Shown: positions 50,838-59,945 of the stretch, one piece after another
How positions within the stretch are numbered: the stretch's first letter is position 1
Layout: every line of letters starts with the position of its first letter
Assembly: GCA_009692205.1 (NCBI GenBank)
Contig: SHZR01000014.1
Coordinates: forward strand, 1 to 64,000
Source: Gemmatimonadota bacterium
Lineage (GTDB): Bacteria > Gemmatimonadota > Gemmatimonadetes > Longimicrobiales > Gaopeijiaceae
Length of the DNA stretch: 64,000 nt
Direction: 5' to 3'
Notes under the pieces: generated by a model
The model's input: the letters and a program-made list of their open reading frames with translations, nothing else
Database searches by the model: none
Told to the model about the DNA's origin: nothing
Program-made: the position numbers and the translations under genes

Positions 50838-50999
50838 TCAGGGAAGAAGGCGCCCGAGGTAGCGGCGCGTTGCCCAGAGCCCGACCCCCGTGCCGACCAT
50901 GCTCACGATGAACGCGGTGAAGATCGACACCGGCGCGCCGGCGGCCCATCCGATCCAGCCTCCGATGGTCATACCGATCATGTCGAAGAGGCGTTTCAT
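50838..50999 (-). CDS. Small membrane protein (53 residues)
   Basis: It starts MKRLFDMIGMTIGGWIGWAAG and contains one glycine-rich helix pair (MTIGGWIGWAAGAPVSIF and TAFIVSMVGTGVGLWATRRY), ending in a basic tail. The ATG overlaps the SDR stop by 4 bp (ATGA). No family recognised, but its size, Gly/Trp pattern and coupling argue for a real gene. Confidence 0.62.
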   Translation of the reverse strand: MKRLFDMIGMTIGGWIGWAAGAPVSIFTAFIVSMVGTGVGLWATRRYLGRLLP

Positions 51000-51697
51000 T
51001 TGGGCTGGCTCGGCCGCATTTCGACGCGGCTCACGTGGGCGCCCTTCGGATAGTCGAGCAGCTGGAGGACCGTGAGCGCGACGTCGTCCGCCTCGAGAGG
51101 CCAGGAGCGCTCCGTCGCCTGCTTCCCACCGAAGTTCGTGTTCACGCTGCCCGGCATGATGACCGACACGCGAACGCCGGAGTGGCGCACATCGAGCATC
51201 ATCGCTTCGGTCATGCCGATCAGCCCGGCCTTGGCGGCGTTGTAGCCCGCCCCCCCCGCGAAGTAGTTGCGGCCGGCGAGCGAGCCGATATTGATGATGA
51301 ACCCGTCTCCGTGCGCGCTGAGGTGTGGCAGGGCCGCCTTGGAGCAGTAGAACGCGCCGCCGAGGTTCACGTCGATCTGCCGGCGCCACTCGTCGACGGT
51401 CATGTCGGCGATCGACTTGAGAATCGCGAAGCCGGCGTTGTTGACGAGCACGTCCAAGCGACCGAAGCGCTTCACGGTTTCATCCACCAGCCGCTGGCAC
51501 GCCGCGGGGTCCGCCACGTCGCATGCGAGGCCGAGCGCGCGGTCGCCGAGCCGCTTCGCCACCGAGGCCACGTCCGCGGCCGTCCGAGCGCTCACTACCA
51601 CCGTGGCACCCGCGGCGTGAAGCCGCTCGGCGGTCGCGAGGCCGATTCCCTTGGTACTCCCAGTGACGATGGCGACTTTGCCCGTCAGATTCGGCAT
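50996..51697 (-). CDS. SDR oxidoreductase
   Basis: A 233-residue classical SDR. Motifs: VAIVTGSTKGIGLATAE, VLVNNAGFAILKS, INIGSLAGRN with the catalytic Ser, and YNAAKAGLIG with Tyr-x-x-x-Lys. The ATG at 51697 gives MPNLTGKVAIV. Substrate unknown. The divergent gene at 51766 is another SDR, so the intergenic region may be a shared promoter. Confidence 0.92.
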   Translation of the reverse strand: MPNLTGKVAIVTGSTKGIGLATAERLHAAGATVVVSARTAADVASVAKRLGDRALGLACDVADPAACQRLVDETVKRFGRLDVLVNNAGFAILKSIADMTVDEWRRQIDVNLGGAFYCSKAALPHLSAHGDGFIINIGSLAGRNYFAGGAGYNAAKAGLIGMTEAMMLDVRHSGVRVSVIMPGSVNTNFGGKQATERSWPLEADDVALTVLQLLDYPKGAHVSRVEMRPSQPK

Positions 51698-51765
51698 ATA
51701 GAGTGGCGTCCGTGTCGGAGTGCTCGAGAGCCCCGAGAGGCCCAGGAGAGACGAAGAGTCTGGCG

Positions 51766-52512
51766 ATGAACGACCGGGAACCGCAACGCGTGGCACTCGT
51801 GACCGGCGGCGCCGTGCGCCTCGGCCGGGCGATCGCGCTCGGGCTCGCCGGCGCCGGATACGACGTGGCGGTGACGTTCCACTCTTCGGAGGCGGCGGCA
51901 CGCGACCTCGAGAAACTCGTCAGCGCCACCGGTCGCCGCTGCGAGATCGTGCGGGCGGATCTGGGCGAGGCGGCGTCCGCCGAGCGCGTCGTGGCGGCCG
52001 TCCGGACGGCTTTCGGGCGTCTCGACCTGCTGGTCAATTCGGCCGCGAGCTTCGAGTCGCGTCCGCTGCTCGACGTCGACGCGGAGGCGTGGGACGCCGT
52101 CATGGCTCTCAACGTACGCGCCCCGCATCTGTTGGTGAGGGCCGCCGCCGACCTGCTCCGGGAGGCTCGCGGCAGCGTGGTGAACCTCACGGACCTGTCC
52201 GCCTTCCAGGCGTGGACGGAGCATCCGCACCATGCGGTCTCCAAGGCGGCACTCGCGCACCTGACCCGCGTGCAGGCGCGCGCCCTCGCACCCGCCGTGC
52301 GCGTCAACGCGGTTGCGCCGGGCGCGGTGCTCCCACCCGACGAGCTCTCCGACGAGCGTCTTCAGGCGCTTGCCGCGGTCACGCCCCTTCAGCGGCTCGG
52401 CACCCCGCAGGATGTCGTGGACGCGGTCCTCTACCTGGCCTCTGCGCCCTTCGTGACCGGCCAGATCCTGGTGGTCGACGGGGGCAGGATGATCGGGCCG
52501 ACTCCGGCCTGA
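51766..52512 (+). CDS. SDR of the pteridine-reductase/FolM type
   Basis: A 248-residue SDR. The glycine loop is TGGAVRLGRAIALGLA, with Arg where most SDRs have Gly or Ser; this TGxxxRxG form is typical of pteridine reductases (PTR1, FolM). Other motifs are VNSAASFESRPL, LTDLSAFQ and HHAVSKAAL (His-His-Ala-Val-Ser-Lys in place of the common Tyr-x-x-x-Lys) and QILVVDGGRM. It may reduce dihydropterins. The Tyr appears replaced by His, which is unusual. Substrate is inference. Confidence 0.85.
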   Translation: MNDREPQRVALVTGGAVRLGRAIALGLAGAGYDVAVTFHSSEAAARDLEKLVSATGRRCEIVRADLGEAASAERVVAAVRTAFGRLDLLVNSAASFESRPLLDVDAEAWDAVMALNVRAPHLLVRAAADLLREARGSVVNLTDLSAFQAWTEHPHHAVSKAALAHLTRVQARALAPAVRVNAVAPGAVLPPDELSDERLQALAAVTPLQRLGTPQDVVDAVLYLASAPFVTGQILVVDGGRMIGPTPA

Positions 52513-52611
52513 CCGGATGCGGAGCGCGCGGGCCCGTGCCCGGTGCCCCTTCCCCATCGAAGTTGCTATCGTTGTGCCCTTTCAAATCGAACCACGGGGC
52601 ACGGAGCGTTC

Positions 52612-54015
52612 ATGGCGTCGGAGTTGGGGACAACGAGCCACCCGCTCAGGGTGGCGATCGTCGGATCGGGCCCGGCAGGCTTCTACGTCGCCGAGCACCT
52701 GCTCAAACAGACCGACGTGCAGGTCCGGATCGACATGTTCGACCGCCTGCCCACGCCTTTCGGCCTCGTGCGCTTCGGAGTCGCCCCCGACCACCCCAAG
52801 ATCAAGAGCGTCACGAGGGTGTTCGACAAGATCGGCCGCAACGCCGCGTTCCGGTTCTACGGCAACGTGGATGTCGGAAAGGACGTCACGCTCGCCGAGC
52901 TCGGGGAACACTACCATCAGGTGTGCTTCGCGACCGGAGCGCAGACGGACCGGCAGATGGGGATCCCCGGTGAAGACCTGCCGCGAAGCCACGCAGCCAC
53001 CGAGTTCGTGGCCTGGTACAACGGCCATCCCGACTACCGCGACTACGAGTTCGACCTCACCGCCGAACGCGTCGCCGTCGTGGGCGTGGGCAACGTGGCG
53101 GTGGACGTCGCGCGTATCCTGGCCAAGACCGCGGAAGAGCTCGCTTCGACCGACATCGCGGACCACGCACTGCAAGCGCTGCGAAGGAGCAAGGTGCGTG
53201 AGGTCACCATGTTGGGTCGGCGCGGGCCGGCCCAGGCCGCGTTCACGAACGTCGAGGTGCGGGAGCTCGGAGAACTCGAGGGCGCGGACATCCGTGTGCT
53301 CCCCGAAGAGGTGAGCCTAGATCCTGTCAGCCAAGCCGAGCTCGACGCCAGCGACGACGACACCCTCAAGAAGAAGGTGGCGATCATCCAGGAGTTCGCG
53401 CACCAACAGCGCGCGGGCAAGTCGCGCCTCCTCACGCTGCGCTTCTTGGTGTCGCCCGTCGAACTCATCGCCGGAGCGGACGGCGGCGTGCGCGCCATGC
53501 GACTCGCGAAAAACGAGATCTACGCCGAGGGGGGCAAGCTCCAGTCTCGCCCGACGGGGGAAGTCGAGGAGTTGCCCGTGGACTTGGTCTTCCGTTCGGT
53601 CGGCTACCGGGGCGTGCCGATCGCGGGGCTGCCGTTCCAGGAGCGCTCCGGCGTAGTCCCGAACGAGCTCGGCCGCGTGACCGACCCGGCCACGGCCCGC
53701 CCGCTCCCGGGCATGTACGTGAGTGGATGGATCAAGCGCGGGCCGAGCGGCGTCATCGGAACCAACAAGAAGGACGGGACGGAGACTGCCACCGCCATGC
53801 TGGAGGACGCCGCCGCTTCGGCGGCCCTGAAGCCGACTCGGCCGGACCCAGCGGCGATCGACGCGCTCGTGCGCTCACGCCGGCCCGACCTGGTGACGTA
53901 CCCCGACTGGACCCGCCTGGATGCGGTCGAGGTCGCGCGCGGCGAGCGCGCAGGCCGGCCGCGCTACAAGTTGACGACGCGCGCCGAGGTGAAGGAGGCG
54001 CTCGCGGAGGGCTGA
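52612..54015 (+). CDS. Ferredoxin/flavodoxin-NADP reductase (FprA/adrenodoxin-reductase type)
   Basis: A 467-residue FAD enzyme. FAD loop: VAIVGSGPAGFYVAEHLL. The conserved DRLPTPFGLVRFGVAPDHPKIK follows near residue 40, as in mycobacterial FprA. NADP loop: VAVVGVGNVAVDVARIL near residue 153. GWIKRGPSGVIGTNKKDG near residue 380 is typical of this family. It carries electrons from NADPH to ferredoxin. Starts at an ATG 99 bp after the SDR stop. Confidence 0.94.
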   Translation: MASELGTTSHPLRVAIVGSGPAGFYVAEHLLKQTDVQVRIDMFDRLPTPFGLVRFGVAPDHPKIKSVTRVFDKIGRNAAFRFYGNVDVGKDVTLAELGEHYHQVCFATGAQTDRQMGIPGEDLPRSHAATEFVAWYNGHPDYRDYEFDLTAERVAVVGVGNVAVDVARILAKTAEELASTDIADHALQALRRSKVREVTMLGRRGPAQAAFTNVEVRELGELEGADIRVLPEEVSLDPVSQAELDASDDDTLKKKVAIIQEFAHQQRAGKSRLLTLRFLVSPVELIAGADGGVRAMRLAKNEIYAEGGKLQSRPTGEVEELPVDLVFRSVGYRGVPIAGLPFQERSGVVPNELGRVTDPATARPLPGMYVSGWIKRGPSGVIGTNKKDGTETATAMLEDAAASAALKPTRPDPAAIDALVRSRRPDLVTYPDWTRLDAVEVARGERAGRPRYKLTTRAEVKEALAEG

Positions 54016-54057
54016 CGCGCCCAGTACGGTCGGAGGCACCTCGATTCCGGGAAGGAC

Positions 54058-55203
54058 ATGGCACCCAAGTGGAAACTGCTGGCCGCCGGCTGGCTCCTCG
54101 TCCTAGCTGGGAGCGGGCTCGCCCTCGCGGTGCAGACCTCCGGAGGCGTAGACGTCCGGGACGTCCGTATCGACACCGAGGACGGCGAGCGCCTGTCCGC
54201 CCTCCTGTACGTGCCGCCCAACGCCACGGCCGAGACGCCCGCGCCCGCCGTCCTCGCGGTCCACGGCTACATCAACTCCCGCGAGACGCAGAGCGGCTTC
54301 GCCATCGAGCTCGCGCGCCGTGGCTACGTGGTGCTCGCCCTCGACCAGACCGGACACGGCTTCAGCGGAGGCACCGCAGGGTCGGAGGGCTACGGCGGCC
54401 CCGCGGGTCTTCGCTACCTGACCGAGCTGCCCTTCGTCGATGAGGACAACATCGCGCTCGAGGGGCACAGCATGGGCGAATGGGCCGTCCTCGCGGAGGC
54501 GTCGGCGTATCCCGAGGGATATCGATCCGTGGCGCTCGTGGGATCGGCGACGGGACCGGGCTTCGCCGCGGTCGGCACACCGACGTATCCGCGCAACCTC
54601 GGCGTCGTCTTCAGCCGGTACGACGAGTTCTCCCAGTTGATGTGGGGGGTTCTTGACGGGGCGGACGTCACCGCGAGTACGAAGCTCAAAGGCGTGTTCG
54701 GCACCGAGGCGGACGTGGAGCCCGGGCGGGCCTACGGCTCGACGCGGGACGGAACGGCGAGATGGCTCGCGTTGCCCAACACCACCCATCCCGGCGATCA
54801 CCTGTCGAGACAGGCGATCGGCTACACCGTTCACTGGATGAACGTCACGCTCGACGGCGAGCGCGAGATGGATGTCGGCGACCAGATCTGGATGTGGAAG
54901 GAGGCGGGCACCCTGATCGCATTCCTCGGTGGCGTGTTCGTGCTACTGGGCGCGTTCGACCTCCTGCTGTCACTCCCGCGCTTCGCCCCACTCGCCGAAC
55001 GAGGCGTCGGTGTCGTCGAACGCGCGGGCGCACGGTGGTGGCTGACCCTCGCGGCGGCCACGGCGATCCCCGCCCTCAGCTACTTCCCTCTGACGAACTG
55101 GGGGGCGATCCTGGCGGCCAATCCGGTGCTTCCTCAGGAGATCACGAACCAGATCCTGGTCTGGGCCCTCGCGAACGCCGTGATCGCCCTGCCCGCGCTG
55201 TGA
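54058..55203 (+). CDS. Alpha/beta hydrolase with membrane segments, N-terminal part cut by an in-frame TGA
   Basis: A 381-codon frame. The N-terminal anchor (LAAGWLLVLAGSGLALAV) is followed by a hydrolase domain: LAVHGYINSRET, catalytic Ser in LEGHSMGEW near residue 140, and the base in NTTHPGDHL near 243. Two helices follow (TLIAFLGGVFVLLGAFDLLL and WWLTLAAATAIPALSYFPL), then the helix ILVWALANAVIALPAL ends at TGA 55201. The next frame is identical (see 55216-55743), and relatives are single proteins of about 560-600 residues. Confidence 0.85.
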   Translation: MAPKWKLLAAGWLLVLAGSGLALAVQTSGGVDVRDVRIDTEDGERLSALLYVPPNATAETPAPAVLAVHGYINSRETQSGFAIELARRGYVVLALDQTGHGFSGGTAGSEGYGGPAGLRYLTELPFVDEDNIALEGHSMGEWAVLAEASAYPEGYRSVALVGSATGPGFAAVGTPTYPRNLGVVFSRYDEFSQLMWGVLDGADVTASTKLKGVFGTEADVEPGRAYGSTRDGTARWLALPNTTHPGDHLSRQAIGYTVHWMNVTLDGEREMDVGDQIWMWKEAGTLIAFLGGVFVLLGAFDLLLSLPRFAPLAERGVGVVERAGARWWLTLAAATAIPALSYFPLTNWGAILAANPVLPQEITNQILVWALANAVIALPAL

Positions 55204-55215
55204 CTCGGCAGGGGA

Positions 55216-55743
55216 ATGCGCGAGGACCGTGCGGTGCCCAAGGCACTCGTGGCCGTCCTCGCGGTTGCGTGCGTGTACGCCGCGGTCATGGTGGCACACC
55301 TGTTGTTCAAGTCCGACTTCAGGTTCTGGGTCGTCGCGCTGAAGCCGATGGCGCTGCGTGACCTCCCGATGTTCCTGGCCTACGTGGTGCCCTTCACGGC
55401 TTTCTTCTACGTGACGCAACTCGCGCTTCATCGAACCCTCTCTCTGCGCGAGGGGGGTCGCCTCGGCCATTACGCGACGGGCATCGGCGCCACCGCGGGT
55501 GGCTTCACCGCGATGGTGGGCGCGCTCTACGTCGCGCTGTTCACGACCGGGCACCTGCCGAGCGTGCTGGGCGCGGACGCTCTCTGGACCGTGATCGCCA
55601 TCCAGTTCGTGCCGATCCTCGCGTTGACCGGCTTCATCTCCGTCTTCGCATGGCGGCGAACGAATGGGGCACTCGCGGGCGCGCTCATGTGCGGCTTGCT
55701 GGTCACGTGGTACATCGTCGCGGGCCAGGCGAATCACGTTTGA
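55216..55743 (+). CDS. C-terminal membrane half of the same hydrolase
   Basis: In the same frame as the preceding gene and separated from it only by the TGA and four codons, this 175-residue stretch begins MREDRAVPKALVAVLAVACVYAAVMVAHLLFKSDFRFWVV. About five helices follow. Homologous proteins carry exactly this region after the hydrolase domain and its first helices. Either it is translated from the ATG at 55216 as a second polypeptide, or it is the silent end of a nonsense-mutated gene. Confidence 0.8.
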   Translation: MREDRAVPKALVAVLAVACVYAAVMVAHLLFKSDFRFWVVALKPMALRDLPMFLAYVVPFTAFFYVTQLALHRTLSLREGGRLGHYATGIGATAGGFTAMVGALYVALFTTGHLPSVLGADALWTVIAIQFVPILALTGFISVFAWRRTNGALAGALMCGLLVTWYIVAGQANHV

Positions 55744-57372
55744 CCGCCGCGATCGGCAAGTTCATCCGGTTCCTTCCGTCGGGCGCCGGACTGATTCTCC
55801 TGGTGGTGGGCCTGCGCTCGACCATCCAGATGATGGGGCAGCCACTCGGCCCGCACGACGAGGGTCTCCTGCTGACCAACGCGAACCTCGTCTCCCAAGG
55901 ACAGGTTCCGTACCGCGACTTCTACAGCAACTACCCCCCGGGCATCTACCTAGCGATCGTCGGACTCTGGAAGCTCTTCGGTGTGTCGGTGACCGCGGAG
56001 CGCGCCCTCGGATTCGCGGCACACGGCGTGCTCTCGCTGAGCGCCGGATGGCTCGCGGCCTACCTGGCCGGTAGCCGATTCTCGTTTCTCGCCGCGGGGA
56101 TGGTGCTCCTTTGGCTGGCGTGGCTAGGTACCGTCGCCTTCGCATGGCTTGTCGCGCTCGCGGCTGCGCTGGTGACGTGTGCGTTGCTGCTCCGCGCCCT
56201 GGAGAACGGCTCCCGTTCGCGGTGGATTGCCGCCGGCCTGGCACTCGGAGGCGTCGGCTGCATCCGCCACGACCTACTCATCTACTTCACGAGCAGCCTG
56301 GTCGCGGTTGCGGTGGCCTGGAGGATTGGCACGCGACGGTGGAGGCTGTCCCGCCCCGAGTTGACCGCAGTCGCGTGCCTCGTCCTCGGTGCCGTTGTCC
56401 CCCTGCTGGCCGTGTGGGCGCCGACGCTGGCCCGTGCGGGGGTCGGGCAGGCCGTGGAGGATGTGTACGGCGTGCTGGTGCGGGACGTCATGCCTGCCCG
56501 CGACCTCCCGCTGCCCCCAGTCCTCGAGCTGCGTCGAACCATCCCACCACCGTTGGCCGCGCCGGCCTTCCTCATCCACAGTTTCGAGGGTGCCGCAGCG
56601 CTCACCCTGGTCGGCCCGGCCGTCGCTCTGCTCTGGCTCCTGGGGGCTCCGCGCATGGGTCTGCGCAGCCGGGCTGGGCCCGCCCTTCTTCTGGCGCTCA
56701 GCGTCGCGGTTCTTCCCCAGATGCTCGGTCGGACGGACGCATCCCACACGCTCTACACTGTGACCCCCTCCCTGATTCTGCTCTCCGCGCTCGTCGAGTG
56801 GCTCACGCGTGGACGTGGTCTCTGGAGCGCCGCAGCCGCCCTGGCAATTGCGGGGATCATGTACTCTCCGGCCCGAACGCACGTCCGGTTCCCGGATCCC
56901 GGCTCACCTGCGGCGTGGCAGGAGGCCTACCCCCGCTACAGCCGGCTACCTGAAGTCGAGGCCGCCCGGGAGGCGGTCCTCGCATTCATCGCCGAGAGCA
57001 CGGACCCGGGAGACCCGATCACTCGTGGGTCTGAGTGACCACCGGCGGATCTACGTCGGGGAAATGGATCTCTACTATCTCGCGGACCGTCCGGGCGCAA
57101 CGCGTGTCATGCAGTTCGACCCTAACATGGTGAACCGGGAAGATGTCCAGCGGCAGATGGCCGCGGAGATCTAGGCTCGCGGGACGAAAGTGGCGATCCT
57201 CTCGTCGCGCTTCACGGACTTCTCCGAACCCAACGAAAGCAGCACGGTTGGCTCGTCCTTTCTCGACGACTTTCTGCGGGTGCAGTTCGAGACCGTACAG
57301 GTGGCAGGACCATATCAGCTCTTGAGAAAGAGGGATCCTGCTCCAGCGCGCAGCGTGGGCTCCGGACCCTAG
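55740..57372 (+). pseudogene. Membrane glycosyltransferase-like gene with a frameshift and an internal stop
   Basis: From a TTG overlapping the previous stop, the frame reads 432 codons of a many-helix protein with GPHDEGLLLTNANLVSQGQVPYRDFYSNYPPGIYLA, a GT-C donor-loop type motif. It ends at TGA 57036-57038. The expected C-terminus continues in the +1 frame (VGLSDHRRIYVGEMDLYYLADRPGATR...), meets a TAG at 57172, then continues in the same frame as ARGTKVAILSSRFTDFSEPNES...QLLRKRD. So one inserted base near 57022 and one Glu-to-stop mutation separate the pieces. Related to the intact membrane glycosyltransferase at 18 kb. Confidence 0.8.
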
Positions 57373-58325
57373 CCCCCGTGCGAGAGCCAGCGCTCGGCCT
57401 CGAGTGCCGCCATGCAGCCGGTCCCTGCCGCGGTGACCGCCTGTCGGTAGTAGTCGTCCATGACGTCGCCAGCAGCGAAAACGCCGGGCACCGAGGTCTG
57501 CGTCCGCCACGAAATGGGCATACGGACGTAACCGTTCTCCTTCAGGTCGATGACGCCCTTCAGGAAAGCGGTGTTGGGCTCGTGCCCGATCGCCACGAAG
57601 AGCCCGCTGACCTCGAGGTCGCGCTCCGCACCGCTCCGAACGTCCTTGAGACGGATCCCCGTGATCACGTCGCCGCCGTGCACGTCCGTCACCACCTGGT
57701 GCCACTCGAAGCGGATCTTCTCGCTCGCGTGGGCGCGCTCCGCCATGACCTTCGAGGCGCGTAGCTCGTCTCGGCGATGCACGATCACGACCTCCTTGGC
57801 GAACTTGGTCAGGTAGAGCGCATCCTCCACCGCCGTGTCCCCACCACCGACCACCGCGAGCGTCTTGCCGCGGAAGTGCGGGAGCGCACCGTCGCAGACG
57901 GCGCAGGCGCTCACACCACCGCCCGACTGGGCCAGCCGTTGCTCGTTGGGAAGCCCAATCCACTTCGCGTTGGCGCCGGTCGCCACGATCACCGCGTCGG
58001 CGAGGACCTCCGCGCCGGACGTGGTGGTCATCCGGAAGGGACGCTGCTGCACGTCGAGCTTCAGCACGTCCTCCGTCAGGACGCGGGTGCCGAAGCGGAC
58101 GGCCTGAGCCTTCATGTCGAGCATCAGGGTCTGCCCATCCACCCCGTCCTTGAACCCGGGGTAGTTCTCGACCTCGGTCGTGAACATGAGCTGTCCGCCC
58201 GGAACCATCGTGCGGTGAAAAGACCCCTCGATCACGAAGGGATGCAACTCCGCTCTCGCGGCGTAGACCGCGGCGGTCCAGGCCGCTGGCCCGGAGCCGA
58301 TGATCACGATCGTCTCTTTGGACAT
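57369..58325 (-). CDS. trxB: Thioredoxin reductase
   Basis: A 318-residue enzyme. FAD loop: IVIIGSGPAAWTAAVYAAR. The redox-active pair lies in ACAVCDG near residue 142, the NADPH loop in LAVVGGGDTAVEDALYL near 155, and the C-terminal FAD segment in GVFAAGDVMDD. The first FAD loop has Ala-Ala-Trp where most have Ala-Gly-Tyr/Leu. It reduces thioredoxin with NADPH. The ATG shares a base with the AI-2E stop, so the two are coupled. Confidence 0.95.
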   Translation of the reverse strand: MSKETIVIIGSGPAAWTAAVYAARAELHPFVIEGSFHRTMVPGGQLMFTTEVENYPGFKDGVDGQTLMLDMKAQAVRFGTRVLTEDVLKLDVQQRPFRMTTTSGAEVLADAVIVATGANAKWIGLPNEQRLAQSGGGVSACAVCDGALPHFRGKTLAVVGGGDTAVEDALYLTKFAKEVVIVHRRDELRASKVMAERAHASEKIRFEWHQVVTDVHGGDVITGIRLKDVRSGAERDLEVSGLFVAIGHEPNTAFLKGVIDLKENGYVRMPISWRTQTSVPGVFAAGDVMDDYYRQAVTAAGTGCMAALEAERWLSHGG

Positions 58326-59581
58326 CAGGTACCCGCAGCCTCCCCGCCTTGGTAGAAGTCGGACGTTCTGTATCTGCTCAATGCCCGGCCGATCATCAGC
58401 CTCCCGATCGCCGCCGCCGGCACGCCGATCAAGAGCCCGACGAAGCCGAAGAAGAAGCCCCCGAGCGCGAGCGCCAGCAGGACGAGCACGGGGTGGAGCC
58501 CCACGGATTCGCCCACGATCCGGGGGCTGATCACGGCGGTCTCGAGCAGCTGCGCGAGGCCGTACACGATCAAGACCTTGAGGAGCGAGATGCCGACGCT
58601 CCCGCTCACCAGCGCTATGAAGATCGCCGGAATGAGGCTCAGCACGAGCCCCAGGTACGGCACCACCGAGAAGATCGTGATGATCAGCCCGAGGGTTCCG
58701 GCGTAAGGGAATCGCGCCACCCAGAGCCCGACCCCGGTGATGATCCCCATGGCGATCGCCACGGTCACTTGCCCCCGGAGGTACTTGGAGATCATCCGGT
58801 CGCATTCCGTCGCGAACGAGACGAGCGCATCGCGGCGGGGCCTCGGCAACAGATCGGCCGCCCTGGCAGTGAGCCGGTCCCAATCGCGCAGGAGGTAGAA
58901 CGTGAGCACCGGCGTGAGCACCACGTACCCGAGCACAGTGAAGGCCGTCCGGAGGCCGCGTCCCAGACCGAGCACGCCGCTCCAGACCCGAGCGCCCAAG
59001 GCCTCCCGCCGCTCCTGCAGGAACGCGACCACCGCGTTCCCGTCCACGCCCTGGAGTCGTGCCAGGAGATCGTCTTCATCGATGAGCGGAACGTCGACGG
59101 TGAGGGCGCGCTCACGCAGCGCCGCGAGCCAGCCTCCGAGACGCTGCAGCAGCAGGGGAGCCTGCTGGGCGACCTCGCCCAGCTCGCGAATCGCCGCGGG
59201 GACGATCAGGAGGAACACGACCGCCAGCAGCCCGAACGCTGGGAGCGCGAGCAGCGCGATTCCCGCGGTGCGCGAGACACGACGCTCGAGGCGATCCACG
59301 AGCGGGTCGAGCATGTAGGCCAGCATGACCGCGAGCACGAACGGTGCGAGGAGAGACCCCGTCGACGCCAGCACCCATACCAGGGTCACCAGGCCGGCGA
59401 CGCCCACCAGTGCCGAGTGGCCCTCACTGCCCCGGAACGGGAGCAGAACGGCCCACAGCAGCGCGAAGAGCAAGACCGGGTTGAGGATCGCGCGCGTGGC
59501 GTAGAGGAAGAACGCCAGTACAAGCACGACCGCGGCGGCCTCGATACCGCGCCACAGCGTCAACCCAGACGATTGGTTCAT
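58325..59581 (-). CDS. AI-2E family transporter (PerM-like)
   Basis: A 418-residue PF01594 membrane protein with about eight helices. The N-terminal helices (VLVLAFFLYATRAILNPVLLFALLW and so on) precede a soluble segment (about 160-220). The family core YVVLTPVLTFYLLRDW follows near residue 236, then the C-terminal helix group (GIITGVGLWVARFPYAGTLGLIITIFSVVPYLG). Family members export signals, polyamines or ions; the name from AI-2 export in TqsA is not evidence for this one. Overlaps trxB by one base. Confidence 0.93.
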   Translation of the reverse strand: MNQSSGLTLWRGIEAAAVVLVLAFFLYATRAILNPVLLFALLWAVLLPFRGSEGHSALVGVAGLVTLVWVLASTGSLLAPFVLAVMLAYMLDPLVDRLERRVSRTAGIALLALPAFGLLAVVFLLIVPAAIRELGEVAQQAPLLLQRLGGWLAALRERALTVDVPLIDEDDLLARLQGVDGNAVVAFLQERREALGARVWSGVLGLGRGLRTAFTVLGYVVLTPVLTFYLLRDWDRLTARAADLLPRPRRDALVSFATECDRMISKYLRGQVTVAIAMGIITGVGLWVARFPYAGTLGLIITIFSVVPYLGLVLSLIPAIFIALVSGSVGISLLKVLIVYGLAQLLETAVISPRIVGESVGLHPVLVLLALALGGFFFGFVGLLIGVPAAAIGRLMIGRALSRYRTSDFYQGGEAAGT

Positions 59582-59588
59582 GGCCGAC

Positions 59589-59945
59589 CTACTCCGCTTC
59601 GAGTAGGTCCTCGCTCTCCAGCGTGAACTCGACCTCTTCGGGTCGTCCGTTCTCGCCCAGGATCTCGTAGGCGATCCGTACGCGCTTCACGGCGGCACGC
59701 GGGTCGATCAATGCGACCTCGAAGTCCAGGCTCTGGTCGGCGGATGTAATGCGGGTGCGGATGCGATCCCCGGGCTCGGCCTTCGGCTCCGCGGCAGGGT
59801 TCCGGAAGAGCGTCTTGGTCGATTGACGCCCGCTCTCGAGTTGACGGGTCACCTTGACGAGCTTGAGCCAGTCCGGCTGGTAGCTCACGGCGTACTCGTG
59901 GCCCTGTTGATCGGCGCCCACACCGTCGCGGTTGTGTCGTGCCAC
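59589..59945 (-). CDS. Conserved-type small hypothetical protein
   Basis: A 118-residue cytosolic protein using the GTG at 59945, which has GGAGAGG about 8 nt ahead. Pattern: YQPDWLKLVKVTRQLESGRQSTKTLFRNP, then DRIRTRITSADQSLDFEVALIDPRAAVKRVRIAYEILG, ending in an acidic strand. It looks like a small beta-rich protein. No family recognised. It is 7 bp upstream of the AI-2E gene and likely co-transcribed. Confidence 0.72.
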   Translation of the reverse strand: MARHNRDGVGADQQGHEYAVSYQPDWLKLVKVTRQLESGRQSTKTLFRNPAAEPKAEPGDRIRTRITSADQSLDFEVALIDPRAAVKRVRIAYEILGENGRPEEVEFTLESEDLLEAE

